DNA from: Candidatus Bathyarchaeota archaeon | GTDB lineage: Archaea > Thermoproteota > Bathyarchaeia > Bathyarchaeales > Bathycorpusculaceae | Assembly (NCBI GenBank): GCA_003165195.1 | Contig: PLSP01000108.1 | Location: forward strand, 12,531 to 57,374 | Direction: 5' to 3' | DNA: 44,844 nucleotides | Shown here: piece after piece, positions 17,325 to 25,670 of the stretch | How positions within the stretch are numbered: position 1 is the stretch's first letter | Layout of the letters: each line of letters opens with the position of its first letter | Made by a program: the position numbers and the translations under genes | The notes under the pieces: model-generated | What the model was told of the DNA's origin: nothing | Database searches by the model: none | Seen by the model: only the letters and a program-made list of their open reading frames with translations

Positions 17325-17418
17325 GCGTGTTTTAGCGTGTTTTCCCGTGCCGTAGCGTGCCTAAAAGTTTTTTCCCGTGGTCCTGCGTGTTTTAGCGTGC
17401 GCATGCGTTTTTTAGCGT
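17325..17418. repeat. Ten-unit array with an exact 10-bp period (consensus AGCGTGTTTT)
   Basis: A GCGT-type core recurs at 17325, 17335, 17345, 17355, 17365, 17375, 17385, 17395, 17405 and 17415, with no slip in ten units. Seven cores are exact GCGT; the others are CCGT, AAGT and CCGT. T-runs fill the spaces (TGCGTGTTTT, AGCGTGTTTT, TGCGTTTTTT). Earlier GCGTs at 17277, 17284, 17303 and 17312 are out of this phase. It is the same kind of structure as the array at 6371. Confidence 0.7.
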
Positions 17419-17613
17419 TCATAAATGCCTCCTATTCAAAGAGCGAAAAAAAACTTTTGCGTGCAGAACTAGTAGACTTTGTTTTCTAGTAGAGAACTTA
17501 ATTGGTCTGCAGACTTTTTCTTAATTCGACTGCTAAATAAAAAACGTAAATGTTAGAGGTAAATTGTTTTTTAACTTAGGGTTATCAGTGCATGTGTAAA
17601 AAGTTAAAGATGG

Positions 17614-17702
17614 TAGCGGGGAATAGATTTGAACTATTGCCCTCTTGATATCTCAAGTGGACTTACGCTGTAATAAGCCCAGCGGGTCAATCCTGGCTAC
17701 CC
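17614..17702 (-). pseudogene. Decayed partial copy of initiator tRNA-Met
   Basis: On the minus strand it matches the intact tRNA-iMet at 18193-18293 from the D-arm (GGGTAGCCAGGATT) to the 3' end (TTCAAATCTATTCCCCGCTACCA region). The 26 bases of the 3' part are identical. The 5' acceptor strand is lost, the anticodon position reads TAT instead of CAT, and the anticodon stem has a G-A mismatch. A relic of the intron's bulge-helix-bulge (CTTA/TGAG with bulges TTA and ATA) is still visible. It is therefore a tRNA relic, 580 bp from its parent and in the same direction. Confidence 0.7.
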
Positions 17703-17724
17703 CCAACTTCAGTACGGTGTAAAT

Positions 17725-18120
17725 TCATAGAAATTCTTTTTTTATGCTCTCTATTATTTTTAGCAAAAGCATTTTTGAAGATATCGATACTCTGCAAACA
17801 CCGAAAACATGAATGTTCTTGGATATTCCTTGACCTCTTGGTTTGGTCCAAGTTTTGGTAAAATTGGTTAAGGGTATTTCCAAGTTTTGTGCCCAGAATT
17901 CTTTTGCAAGCTTTTCATCGGCGGTTGGCCACAGATGAAGCCTAACTTTTAACAGGGAGCTTTCTACACCAAAATATTCTTCCAGCCAATTAACAAACAA
18001 CTTTAGCATTGCAGGGTCGCAAGAAGTCAATGCAACTCGGTATGTGCGGCTTTCGACAGATTTGTCGCCTTCGCACCAATACATCATTAAGCCCTCTCTA
18101 AGTGTTATCATTTTTGGCAT
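17725..18120 (-). CDS. LAGLIDADG homing-endonuclease-like protein
   Basis: 131 aa. The first helix, LREGLMMYWCEGDKS, matches the LAGLIDADG helix of the small family seen in archaea and bacteria (GLYWAEGxK), with the acidic residue before G. The remainder follows that family: SCDPAMLKLFVNWLEEYFGV, RLHLWPTADEKLAKEFWAQNLEIPLTNFTKTW and CRVSISSKMLLLKIIESI. Only one such motif is present, so it would act as a dimer, if still active. It lies between the decayed and the intact tRNA-iMet copies, all on the same strand, which hints at a small mobile unit. Start ATG 18120. Confidence 0.65.
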   Translation of the reverse strand: MPKMITLREGLMMYWCEGDKSVESRTYRVALTSCDPAMLKLFVNWLEEYFGVESSLLKVRLHLWPTADEKLAKEFWAQNLEIPLTNFTKTWTKPRGQGISKNIHVFGVCRVSISSKMLLLKIIESIKKEFL

Positions 18121-18192
18121 TAAGATAGAGGTTTTCGGTGGTCAAATATTTAAAAAATAGGACGTTTCTAGACCTAATGATAAGAAGTTAGT

Positions 18193-18293
18193 TGGTAGCG
18201 GGGAATAGATTTGAACTATCGATCTCTGGGTATCTCACAGCGAAATTCGCCGTTATGAGCCCAGCGGGTTAATCCTGGCTACCCCACCCCGCT
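18193..18293 (-). tRNA. tRNA-iMet (CAU), with a 22-nt intron
   Basis: Minus strand. Acceptor AGCGGGG pairs with CCCCGCT with the initiator-type A1-U72; D-stem GGGT/ACCC; anticodon stem CTGGG/CCCAG; loop CTCATAA with anticodon CAT; T-arm GATAG/CTATT. The intron is inserted at the canonical 37/38 site: the central helix CTCA/TGAG is flanked by bulges TAA and ATA, and an inner stem CGGCG/CGCTG closes the intron. The 3' CCA (18193-18195) is encoded. Confidence 0.93.
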
Positions 18294-18419
18294 ACATTTT
18301 TCAGCCAATTTTTTTGGTATCCTATAACTCATGTACGTCGAATATTAATAGTTTGTTTTTGGTTTGTGGCAAAGAATTTTAGAGGCGGATTGTACATGTT
18401 TGGCGTAGGATGTTTACTG

Positions 18420-19088
18420 ATGGATAAAGCGTTTTTGCGCAGGCTCTCTGAGCCAAAGTTGGAGAACCCTGTGTTTATTCAGGGGCTGCCTGGCTTTGGA
18501 AACGTAGGGAGGATTGCAGCGCATTTAGCGATAAAGTTCTGTGACGCTAAACTTTTTGCGGAGCTCTATTCGCCGAGTTTTCCCGATTACATTTCAATAA
18601 GCTCCAAGGGCATAGCTCACTTGCCCCGCTACGAATTCTATTATGCGCCTATGGAGAAAAATAACTTAGTCATAATGACTGGGGAGATTCAGCCCTCTTT
18701 TGACGACGTGGTCGCGCACTACGAGGTATGTGAAGATGTGATGGATTTCGTTGAGTCGCTGGGCTGCCGCTTCATAATAACCATGGGTGGGATACCGATA
18801 ACTGAGGAGAAAGCGCAGGTTTACATAGCCGCAACTTCGCCGAGGCTGGCAACGGAGTTTATGGAGAAAGGCGCAGTCATCTATAGTAAAGGCAGAATTG
18901 TGGGTGGCACCGGTTTGACGTTGGCGATGGCGAAAGAGAGAAAACTTGAAGGGGTAAGCCTGTTGGGGACCACTACTGGGTTTAGAGCTGACCGTGAGGC
19001 TGGGTTTTTGGTTTTCAAGTTTTTAATGAAAGCGTTAGGAAAAGAGATAAAAGAAGGTTTACCAGAAAACACTGCAACGGAAGAGTAA
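18420..19088 (+). CDS. PAC2-family protein (proteasome assembly chaperone-like)
   Basis: 222 aa from ATG 18420; the frame is open back to GTG 18366, but the preceding 18 residues do not look like the family. Family marks: NPVFIQGLPGFGNVGRIAAHL near the start, EIQPSFDDVVAHYEVCEDVMDFVESLGC, TMGGIP, and GGTGLTLAMAKERKLEGVSLLGTT. Archaeal members of the PAC2 (former DUF75) family are related to proteasome assembly chaperones; their direct role is not firmly known. The next gene starts 18 nt after its stop, so the two likely form one operon. Confidence 0.85.
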   Translation: MDKAFLRRLSEPKLENPVFIQGLPGFGNVGRIAAHLAIKFCDAKLFAELYSPSFPDYISISSKGIAHLPRYEFYYAPMEKNNLVIMTGEIQPSFDDVVAHYEVCEDVMDFVESLGCRFIITMGGIPITEEKAQVYIAATSPRLATEFMEKGAVIYSKGRIVGGTGLTLAMAKERKLEGVSLLGTTTGFRADREAGFLVFKFLMKALGKEIKEGLPENTATEE

Positions 19089-19105
19089 GTGAGGAGCGGG
19101 TTAAG

Positions 19106-19336
19106 ATGACAGAAGAAGAAAACTTGTCAACAACAGGCATTTATTCAAAGTTCGGAAGAATTTCCCTGGTGGTACTTTCCATGCTGATTATGTTTGCGGG
19201 GCCCACGTATGTTCCATATTTGATGACAAAGGCGCATGTTGACCTTGGTGCCGCTGAAGCAGTCGGTGGTGTTCTTTTCATCGTGGGTATTGCGTCTATG
19301 CTGTTTCTGGCGCAAAAGAAAATCTTAAAAATCTAA
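19106..19336 (+). CDS. Small two-pass membrane protein
   Basis: 76 aa. A short acidic head (MTEEENLSTTG) precedes two hydrophobic helices: ~17-41 (RISLVVLSMLIMFAGPTYVPYL) and ~52-71 (AVGGVLFIVGIASMLFLA), with a KKILKI end. The proline in helix one is characteristic of many archaeal short membrane proteins, but no family is known to me. It is 17 nt downstream of the PAC2 gene and shares its direction. A GAGGAGCGGG sequence before the ATG acts as ribosome-binding site. A T-run follows the stop. Confidence 0.65.
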   Translation: MTEEENLSTTGIYSKFGRISLVVLSMLIMFAGPTYVPYLMTKAHVDLGAAEAVGGVLFIVGIASMLFLAQKKILKI

Positions 19337-19519
19337 TTTTTTGCCTCAGATACCCCAGGGTGCATCATCAATCAGCAAATTGTTTTCGTCATCGGCGACT
19401 CTCTAAAGGCATAGCCTGTTTTATTAACTATATCTTTCACCGACGGGTTTAAAGCGTGATTTAGAATCCATTTTCAAAATACATAAGGCATATTACATAT
19501 TGACATGTGAATACTGCTT

Positions 19520-20101
19520 ATGCCAGAAAGTGATCGAAAGATCCCGGATGCGTTGAAACAAAACCTGGTTAAAAGAACCACCATTATTCTTGAGAAAAAC
19601 GAGCGGGAATTCGTCGAGTCACTTATTCAGCAGGGCAAAGAACCAGGAATTAAACCCCTAATTAGCAAAATGCTCGACATATACAAGAGAATGATGATTT
19701 ATGATTGGCACTTCCCCGGCGAATACTACTGCGGCATAAGTCGGCTAGCTTTAATTAACGTTGAATTAATCAATATACTAACCCAAGAAGTCCCGAAAGA
19801 ACGGTGGCGTGAAGTCGGTGTCAAAATGGGTGAAGCTCTCAAAGTTTCAATTCAGTCAACACTTGGCATCCAAACAAACGATGAAGCAAATTGGGAAAAA
19901 GTGTTTGAACGACTGAAAGTGCAGGGGTTTGGCGACTTCCATTTGAAAGACAGATTCCTTCTTTTGAAAATCCCTATCAGCAATGATTGCGAGATGTGGA
20001 GAGGCTTGATGGAAGGGCTTCTTGACGTTGAATTGGAAACAAAAAATTGCGTACCGCCGCTTGTTTTTGAAATTAAAAAGCACCTACAACCCACGGTTTA
20101 G
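19520..20101 (+). CDS. Hypothetical protein with a possible ribbon-helix-helix head
   Basis: 193 aa. The start (LVKRTTIILEKNEREFVESLI) resembles a beta strand followed by helix of ribbon-helix-helix regulators. A mixed alpha/beta C-terminal part follows (EYYCGISRLALINVELINIL, WREVGVKMGEALKVSI, FLLLKIPISNDCEMWRGLMEGLL). The C-terminal pattern recalls small-molecule binding domains of the V4R type, though I cannot prove it. Start ATG 19520; TATA-like TTTAAAG near 19450. It stands alone, before the histidine operon. A T-run after the stop (20107-20112) could end its transcript. Confidence 0.5.
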   Translation: MPESDRKIPDALKQNLVKRTTIILEKNEREFVESLIQQGKEPGIKPLISKMLDIYKRMMIYDWHFPGEYYCGISRLALINVELINILTQEVPKERWREVGVKMGEALKVSIQSTLGIQTNDEANWEKVFERLKVQGFGDFHLKDRFLLLKIPISNDCEMWRGLMEGLLDVELETKNCVPPLVFEIKKHLQPTV

Positions 20102-20193
20102 CGCCTTTTTTCTCCTTTGACAAGTTAAATATTGGAGAAACAGTTTATTAGGAAGCTAGATATTGTGGTGTCTTTCAGTGGTATACGATGAGG

Positions 20194-20272
20194 GATTGCG
20201 TTCATACAAGGCGATTGCGTTCATCAGTAGCAATCCAAGTTGCCTAAGTCTCAAACCGAAAAGTTATTTAAA
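20194..20272 (+). promoter_or_regulatory. Histidine operon promoter with a direct-repeat operator
   Basis: The BRE-like CCGAAAAG followed by TTATTTAAAA (about 20256-20272) fits an archaeal BRE/TATA pair. Transcription would begin near 20295, leaving a ~60-nt leader before ATG 20354. Upstream, GATTGCGTTCAT occurs twice, at 20194-20205 and 20213-20224. The 19-bp spacing is near two helical turns, so one protein could bind both on the same face. The regulator is unknown. Confidence 0.55.
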
Positions 20273-20353
20273 ATTAGGCGCATACCCCGCAAGTACCGTT
20301 TTAGCGAACAATAAAACCGTAACTGGTTTCTCTAAAAAGTTAGGTGAAAAATT

Positions 20354-21352
20354 ATGGATAAAATAAAATTTGCAATTCCAAAAGGCTCCCTGGAAAAAGC
20401 GACAGCGGAATTCTTCTCTAAATCAGGTTTCAAAATCGGTGGGACAGACCGAACTTACCGACCCACAATAAACGACCCCCAAATCGAGATGAAGGTGCTG
20501 AGACCTCAAGAAATCCCAGTTTTTGTAAACGAAGGTTTACAGGACCTAGGAATCACAGGGGAAGACTGGGTTAAAGAAAATCATGCAGATGTTGAAATTC
20601 TTCAGAATCTTGAGTATGGAAAAATCAAGCTAGTCATAGCTGTGCCCAAAACCTGTGACAGCATGACGTTAGGCGAGTTCATGGAATCCATTTGGAGTCA
20701 AGGCAAAAACTTCCGCATCAGCACCGAATATCTAAACATAGCCTCCGAATACTTGAAAAACACGCCCCAATACAAGAAGCGCTTTGGCGACGCCGACCCA
20801 ATGCTCGTAACTCCTTGGTGGAAAAAAGGAGATAACTCAAGAGCCAAGATTTTCCTATCCTTTGGCGCAACCGAGGCTAAGCCGCCAGAAAACTCTGACG
20901 CAATAATGGATGTAACTGAAACGGGAACAACCATTGAAGCAAACAACCTAAGAATCATAGACACGGTCCTGAAATCCGCAGCAATCCTAATCGCCAACAA
21001 GAAGGCGCTGGAAGACCCAGAGAAACGCGAAAAAATCCACGACATATTGGCGTTGCTTAAAGGCGTCGTTGACGGGTCAAAGAGAATACACATATTTGTC
21101 AACGTAAAAAAGTCAAACCTACAAAAATTACTGACTGAACTGCCGGCACTTAAGAACCCGACCATTGCTCCGTTAGCTGATGAGAACTGGGTCAGCGTTA
21201 ACACAGTCATTGAGAAAGACTGCTTAATCGAATTGTTGCCCAAAATCCGCAAACTTGCTCAGGGATTGGTGGTGTATGAACCTCGGCAGGTTTTGGCGCT
21301 TGACGAGATTAGCCAAAGAGAGGACCAGTCGTGCAAAGTCAAGTCAAAGTAA
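20354..21352 (+). CDS. hisG: ATP phosphoribosyltransferase, long form
   Basis: 332 aa. First step of histidine synthesis: ATP plus PRPP to phosphoribosyl-ATP. The catalytic part (1-~220) has KFAIPKGSLEKAT, LGITGEDWVKE, the PRPP region DAIMDVTETGTTIEAN and ANNLRIIDTVLKS. The C-terminal ~80 residues (HIFVNVKKSNLQKLLTELPALKNPTIAPL) are the regulatory HisG_C domain of the long, hexameric type that histidine inhibits, so HisZ is not needed. A ~20-residue tail extends beyond the usual end and overlaps hisD by 22 bp. It is the first gene of an eight-gene operon; start ATG 20354. Confidence 0.95.
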   Translation: MDKIKFAIPKGSLEKATAEFFSKSGFKIGGTDRTYRPTINDPQIEMKVLRPQEIPVFVNEGLQDLGITGEDWVKENHADVEILQNLEYGKIKLVIAVPKTCDSMTLGEFMESIWSQGKNFRISTEYLNIASEYLKNTPQYKKRFGDADPMLVTPWWKKGDNSRAKIFLSFGATEAKPPENSDAIMDVTETGTTIEANNLRIIDTVLKSAAILIANKKALEDPEKREKIHDILALLKGVVDGSKRIHIFVNVKKSNLQKLLTELPALKNPTIAPLADENWVSVNTVIEKDCLIELLPKIRKLAQGLVVYEPRQVLALDEISQREDQSCKVKSK

Positions 21353-22632
21353 AAGTCTACAAGACAGATGAGTTGCCGCCTGACTGGTTTAAACGGCAAA
21401 AAGCCGATCCTAAAGCAACACAGCAACTCGAAGACGACGTCAAAGCCATAATCAGTCAAGTGAAAGAAAACGGCGACAAAGCCCTTGTAGAGCTTGCAAA
21501 GAAATTTGACAAAGCAGAGCTAACACTAAAAACCCTAATCGTAAGAAAAGAAGAAATCAAAGAAGCATACACAAAAACCAGCCCTCAACAGCTCTCAGCT
21601 TTAAACTTCATGAAAGAAAGAGTTAGCAACTTCCAGAAACAAATACTCACTCAAACCGATATCAACACCTCAGGCGACGGCCTATGGGTTCAGACTGTAT
21701 TGCGCCCAATCGAAAGTGTCGGCTGCTATGTTCCAGGAGGGCAAGCAGCTTATCCAAGCACACTGGTTATGACTGTGGTTCCCGCTAAAGTGGCAGGTGT
21801 TCCAAGGATTGTTGTTTGTTCGCCGTCAGATGCTAAAGGCAAGGTTAATCCGCTTGTTCTTGTCGCCGCCGATATCTGCGGGGTCGATGAGATTTACAAG
21901 GTCGGCGGAGCCCAAGCTATCGCTGCTCTAGCTTACGGAACCAAGGGCATAAGGCCGGTGCGAAAAATTGTGGGTCCTGGAAACAAATATGTAACAGCCG
22001 CCAAGGTTTTGGTTTCGCAGGATGTAGCTATTGATATGCCGGCAGGACCAAGCGAAGTACTTGTTTTGGCGGATGAATCAGCCGATGCCCGGCTTATTGC
22101 CTTTGATATGGTTTCTCAGGCAGAGCACGGGGGCGACAGCGTTGCAGGGCTTATAACAACCTGTGAAAAGGTTGCTCTGGAAGTTCAAAAGAATTTGGCA
22201 ACGGTTGTTGCTTCGGCAGAAAGATCTGAAAAAGTCTGTGAGGCACTTAGTAAGTACGGCTTCATCATAATATGCAAAAACATGGAAGAGGCGGCTAATT
22301 TAGTTAATCAGTTTGCTGCTGAACATCTAGAAGTCATGACTACTAAGCCCAAGGAAATAGCTGAGAAACTAATAGCTGGCCTTATTCTCTTGGGTCCATA
22401 CAGCCCAGTTGCCTTTAGCGATTACGGCAGCGGCACCGACCACGTATTACCCACCGGCGGCTTTGCCAAATCATTTTCAGGCTTATCCGCTTTGGATTTT
22501 GTGCGGCGAGTAAGCATAGTTGAGAGCTCAAGAACAGGGTTGGAGAGAGTAAAAGACAGCATCAAAATTTTGGCAGAAGCAGAAAACCTTCCAAATCACA
22601 ACAAAGCGATACAAGCAAGGTTTGAAAAATGA
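21331..22632 (+). CDS. hisD: Histidinol dehydrogenase
   Basis: 433 aa, the normal length. It oxidises L-histidinol to histidine in two NAD-dependent steps with a zinc ion. Seen: [23 protein letters not shown], the NAD/zinc region [33 protein letters not shown], and the catalytic [10 protein letters not shown] with the Glu-His pair. The start is GTG 21331, inside the end of hisG, with GAGAGGA just before it; coupling by overlap is likely. Its stop overlaps the hisC start in an ATGA. Confidence 0.96.
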   Translation: MQSQVKVKVYKTDELPPDWFKRQKADPKATQQLEDDVKAIISQVKENGDKALVELAKKFDKAELTLKTLIVRKEEIKEAYTKTSPQQLSALNFMKERVSNFQKQILTQTDINTSGDGLWVQTVLRPIESVGCYVPGGQAAYPSTLVMTVVPAKVAGVPRIVVCSPSDAKGKVNPLVLVAADICGVDEIYKVGGAQAIAALAYGTKGIRPVRKIVGPGNKYVTAAKVLVSQDVAIDMPAGPSEVLVLADESADARLIAFDMVSQAEHGGDSVAGLITTCEKVALEVQKNLATVVASAERSEKVCEALSKYGFIIICKNMEEAANLVNQFAAEHLEVMTTKPKEIAEKLIAGLILLGPYSPVAFSDYGSGTDHVLPTGGFAKSFSGLSALDFVRRVSIVESSRTGLERVKDSIKILAEAENLPNHNKAIQARFEK

Positions 22633-23747
22633 GCGCATCATACCAGAAATGGCTAAGAGACAAACTTGCGAAGCTTGAGGCAATAGACTGCTACTCGGCA
22701 GGTGCGACGCCTGAAACGGTAGCGAAGCAAATAGGCATCTCTCCAAGCGAGATAGTGAAGCTGAACTTTAACGAGAGCCTCTTTGTTGACAGGGTGCGTC
22801 AGGCGGAGCTTGTTAAGGAGTTGGCTGATGAATTTGACTTGCGCCTCTACCCTGAGGATGAGATACCAAAATTCCTTGCCAAACTTTCAGGTTACATCGG
22901 TGCTCCAGAGAATTGCCTAGTTGTAGGGAACGGAAGCGACGAACTAATAGACCGAGTTGTCAGGCTCTTTGTAGACCAGGGAGAAGTTATGCTTTCTTTT
23001 GCCCCGACGTTTAGCATCCCAAAGCTCTGTGTTAAACGCCAAGCAGGCGAATACGTGACGACGCCACTTTTGGATAATCTGCAACTTAACGTCAAAGGCC
23101 TGCGAGATTTGTTCAGCGACAAAACAAGATTGCTGTACTTATGCTCACCAAACAACCCAACATCAACTCAATTCAAAATGCAAGACATTGAAACCGTTGC
23201 CAAAGCCTTTCCGGGCATCGTCATCCTTGACGAGGCTTACGGTGAATTTGCAGATTACTCGTTTGTGCCGCGTCTCAGCGAGTTTCAAAACATGATTATC
23301 CTGCGAACGTTCAGCAAAGCCTTCGGGCTGGCGGCACTGCGACTTGGCTACGCCGTTGCAAACCCAGAACTATCGAAGGTTCTCAGCGAAAAAGCACCAT
23401 TGCCCTACCCAGTTAGCGGTTTTACTCTACGGATGGGTTCCAAAATGCTCGAAAACTTGGACCTAATGAAGAAAGCAGCCAAGGAACTCGTGGCTGAACG
23501 GGGAAAACTGATAAAGGCATTAAACCAAATTAACGGTGTACAAGCCTTCGATTCGCAAGCTGACTTTCTGCTAGTTAACACCCAAAAACCCGCTGACGAA
23601 GTCAACGAACAACTACTCAAGCGGGGCATCATGCTTAAGAAATGGGGCAAAATCCTTCAGTACAACAACTGCTTCCGTGTTACTGTTGGCTTACCCGAAA
23701 TGAACAAGAAGCTAATTGCAGCTCTAAAGGAAATTCAAGGTGATTAG
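22629..23747 (+). CDS. hisC: Histidinol-phosphate aminotransferase
   Basis: 372 aa. PLP enzyme that turns imidazole-acetol phosphate and glutamate into histidinol phosphate. Marks of fold-type I class II aminotransferases: GNGSDELIDRVV, CSPNNPTSTQ, LDEAYGEFA, and the PLP lysine in FSKAFGLAALRLGYA. It could also act on aromatic amino acids, but its place between hisD and hisB supports HisC. It overlaps hisD by 4 nt and its stop lies inside the ribosome-binding zone of hisB. Confidence 0.93.
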   Translation: MSASYQKWLRDKLAKLEAIDCYSAGATPETVAKQIGISPSEIVKLNFNESLFVDRVRQAELVKELADEFDLRLYPEDEIPKFLAKLSGYIGAPENCLVVGNGSDELIDRVVRLFVDQGEVMLSFAPTFSIPKLCVKRQAGEYVTTPLLDNLQLNVKGLRDLFSDKTRLLYLCSPNNPTSTQFKMQDIETVAKAFPGIVILDEAYGEFADYSFVPRLSEFQNMIILRTFSKAFGLAALRLGYAVANPELSKVLSEKAPLPYPVSGFTLRMGSKMLENLDLMKKAAKELVAERGKLIKALNQINGVQAFDSQADFLLVNTQKPADEVNEQLLKRGIMLKKWGKILQYNNCFRVTVGLPEMNKKLIAALKEIQGD

Positions 23748-23751
23748 TTAT

Positions 23752-24327
23752 ATGAGGACAGAAGAGGTTTACCGTAAAACCAAAGAAACCGATGTCAAAG
23801 TAACTGTGAATCTTGACGGGGAAGGAAAAGTAGTCGTAGCCACAGGCGTACCTTTCCTTGACCACTTGATAAACTCGTTTGGCACACACAGCCTAATCGA
23901 CATATCAGCCTCAGTGAAAGGCGACTTGGTACACCACTCCGTCGAGGATCTAGCCATCGGACTTGGTGACGCATTAAACAAGGCGTTGGGCACTCGGGAA
24001 GGCATCGCCCGCTTTGGCAGCGCCGCAGTACCCATGGACTGCTCACTCGCTTTCGCAGCGGTTGACCTCGTCAAGCGACCATACTTCAAAATTGACCTAA
24101 AACTTCGAGGCAAAAAAGTGGAAGAAATGCCTACCGAGGATATAGTACACTTCTTCGAATCCTTCGCAACCGCACTTGGCTCAAACGTACACGTCTACGT
24201 CGAATACGGCAGCAACGACCACCACAAAGCAGAAGCCGCAATCAAGGCACTCGCTCTATCTCTTCGACAGGCGATAGCCCTAGACCCAAAACGCAAAGGC
24301 GTACCCAGCTCAAAAGGAGCAATGTAA
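23752..24327 (+). CDS. hisB: Imidazoleglycerol-phosphate dehydratase
   Basis: 191 aa from ATG 23752, with AAGGTGAT at the right distance; GTG 23740 is also possible. It dehydrates imidazoleglycerol phosphate to imidazole-acetol phosphate with two manganese ions. The two repeated metal sites are visible: FLDHLINSFGTHS then HHSVEDLAIGLGDAL, and FFESFATALGSNVHV then NDHHKAEAAIKALALSLRQA. There is no fused histidinol-phosphatase domain, as is usual outside enterobacteria, so that step must be done by another gene. Confidence 0.95.
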   Translation: MRTEEVYRKTKETDVKVTVNLDGEGKVVVATGVPFLDHLINSFGTHSLIDISASVKGDLVHHSVEDLAIGLGDALNKALGTREGIARFGSAAVPMDCSLAFAAVDLVKRPYFKIDLKLRGKKVEEMPTEDIVHFFESFATALGSNVHVYVEYGSNDHHKAEAAIKALALSLRQAIALDPKRKGVPSSKGAM

Positions 24328-24328
24328 A

Positions 24329-24934
24329 GTGGCTAAAACAGTGATCTTCGATTATGGTGTAGGCAATCTGCTAAGCCTGAAAACTGGGTTAGAAAAATCT
24401 GGGTTAGAAGTGTCTGTAGTGACTTCGGCGAAAGAATTAGTTGAGGCAGACGCGATTGCCTTACCAGGGGTCGGAGCATTCACAGCGGCGACAAGCAAAC
24501 TTTGCGAGGTTAAAGAGGCGCTAACCGAAAAAGTCGAGGGAGGAACACCTTTACTTGGTGTCTGCTTGGGATTGCAACTATTCTTCGAAGAAAGCCAAGA
24601 GGGACCAGGAACTGGATTGTCGTTTTTTAAAGGGAAAGTCGTAGCTTTATCTGGCAAGGTTAAGGTGCCACATATGGGATGGAACACACTTGACATGGCT
24701 AAGCCAAACGAGCTTTTTGACGGCGTCGCTGAAGGCAGCTACGTTTACTTTGTGCACTCACTGTACCCTGTGCCTACCGACAAAAGCATAGTTTGCACAA
24801 CAACCCAGTACGGCACAACATTCACCTCAGCCATAGCCAGCAAAAACATTTACGGCACACAGTTTCACCCCGAAAAATCAGGCGACATCGGGATGAAAAT
24901 TTTAAAGAATTTCGCCAAAGCAGTGATCAGGTGA
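24329..24934 (+). CDS. hisH: Imidazoleglycerol-phosphate synthase, glutaminase subunit
   Basis: 201 aa, class I glutamine amidotransferase that supplies ammonia to HisF. The catalytic cysteine is in GVCLGLQLFFE and the His-Glu pair in QFHPEKSGD; the oxyanion region reads ALPGVGAF. VPHMGWN is typical of HisH. It starts at GTG 24329, one base after the hisB stop, with AAAGGAG upstream. It forms a heterodimer with HisF, whose gene is two genes downstream. Confidence 0.95.
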   Translation: MAKTVIFDYGVGNLLSLKTGLEKSGLEVSVVTSAKELVEADAIALPGVGAFTAATSKLCEVKEALTEKVEGGTPLLGVCLGLQLFFEESQEGPGTGLSFFKGKVVALSGKVKVPHMGWNTLDMAKPNELFDGVAEGSYVYFVHSLYPVPTDKSIVCTTTQYGTTFTSAIASKNIYGTQFHPEKSGDIGMKILKNFAKAVIR

Positions 24935-24940
24935 TTTAAG

Positions 24941-25669
24941 ATGCAGTTGATTCCAGCCATCGATCTTATGGGAGCCAAAATTGTGCGGTTAACCAGAGGC
25001 GACGAAAAAACCGCCAAGTTCTATGAAACCCAATTTGGCACACCCGTTGAAGCAGCAAAACGTTGGCAAGATGAAGGAGCTAGAAAGTTGCACATTATTG
25101 ATTTGGATGCAGCTTTCGGGCTCGGCAATAACCATCCAATCATCGCTGAAATTGCAGAAAACGTCAAGTTGCCCATTCAAGTCGGCGGAGGAATACGAAG
25201 CTACCAAACAGCAGAAAAACTATTCCAAACTGGCATAAACCAAGTAATCCTTGGCGCCCTAGCATTCAGTGACCCTTCAGCCATCGGCAAAATCCAAAAA
25301 CAGTTTGGCAAAGACTCAGTAATTGTTGCTTTAGATAACAAGGAAGGGCAAATCATGGTTGAAGGCTGGAAAACGGCAACTGCCATGACCGTAAGTGAAG
25401 CACTTGAAAAATACACCCAGATGGGCGTTAGTCACTTCTTGATTACTTCTATTGTCCAAGACGGCATGTTAAACGGTCCAGACCTGCAAACCCTGAGCGA
25501 AGCCACACATTACCTCAACGCCAAAATCATAGCGGCGGGCGGAATCGGCAGCATTGGAGATTTGGCAGCTCTCAAAGACATCGGGGTGGAAGGCGCGGTC
25601 ATCGGGAAAGCCCTTTACGAAGGCAGATTTACCTTAAAGGAAGCAATCCAAAAAATAGGAGCCCAATAA
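24941..25669 (+). CDS. hisA: ProFAR isomerase (5'-ProFAR to PRFAR)
   Basis: 242 aa TIM barrel. It opens the ribose ring of ProFAR by an Amadori rearrangement. The general acid/base residues are in AIDLMGAKIVRL (first strand) and VALDNKEGQIMVEGW (fifth strand). Phosphate loops read QVGGGIRSYQ and AAGGIGSIGDL. It could in principle also serve tryptophan synthesis (PriA-like), but the operon and sequence favour HisA. It starts 6 nt after hisH and is followed by hisF after a single base. Confidence 0.94.
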   Translation: MQLIPAIDLMGAKIVRLTRGDEKTAKFYETQFGTPVEAAKRWQDEGARKLHIIDLDAAFGLGNNHPIIAEIAENVKLPIQVGGGIRSYQTAEKLFQTGINQVILGALAFSDPSAIGKIQKQFGKDSVIVALDNKEGQIMVEGWKTATAMTVSEALEKYTQMGVSHFLITSIVQDGMLNGPDLQTLSEATHYLNAKIIAAGGIGSIGDLAALKDIGVEGAVIGKALYEGRFTLKEAIQKIGAQ

Positions 25670-25670
25670 A

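Noticed and set aside
17614-17702. Functional type II (long variable arm) tRNA
   Set aside because: A CGCTG/CAGCG stem can be drawn, but it leaves a 9-base loop and no acceptor pairing. The match to tRNA-iMet is clearer.
20163-20366. 67-codon frame before hisG
   Set aside because: It covers the promoter, the direct repeats and the leader, and runs into hisG in another frame.
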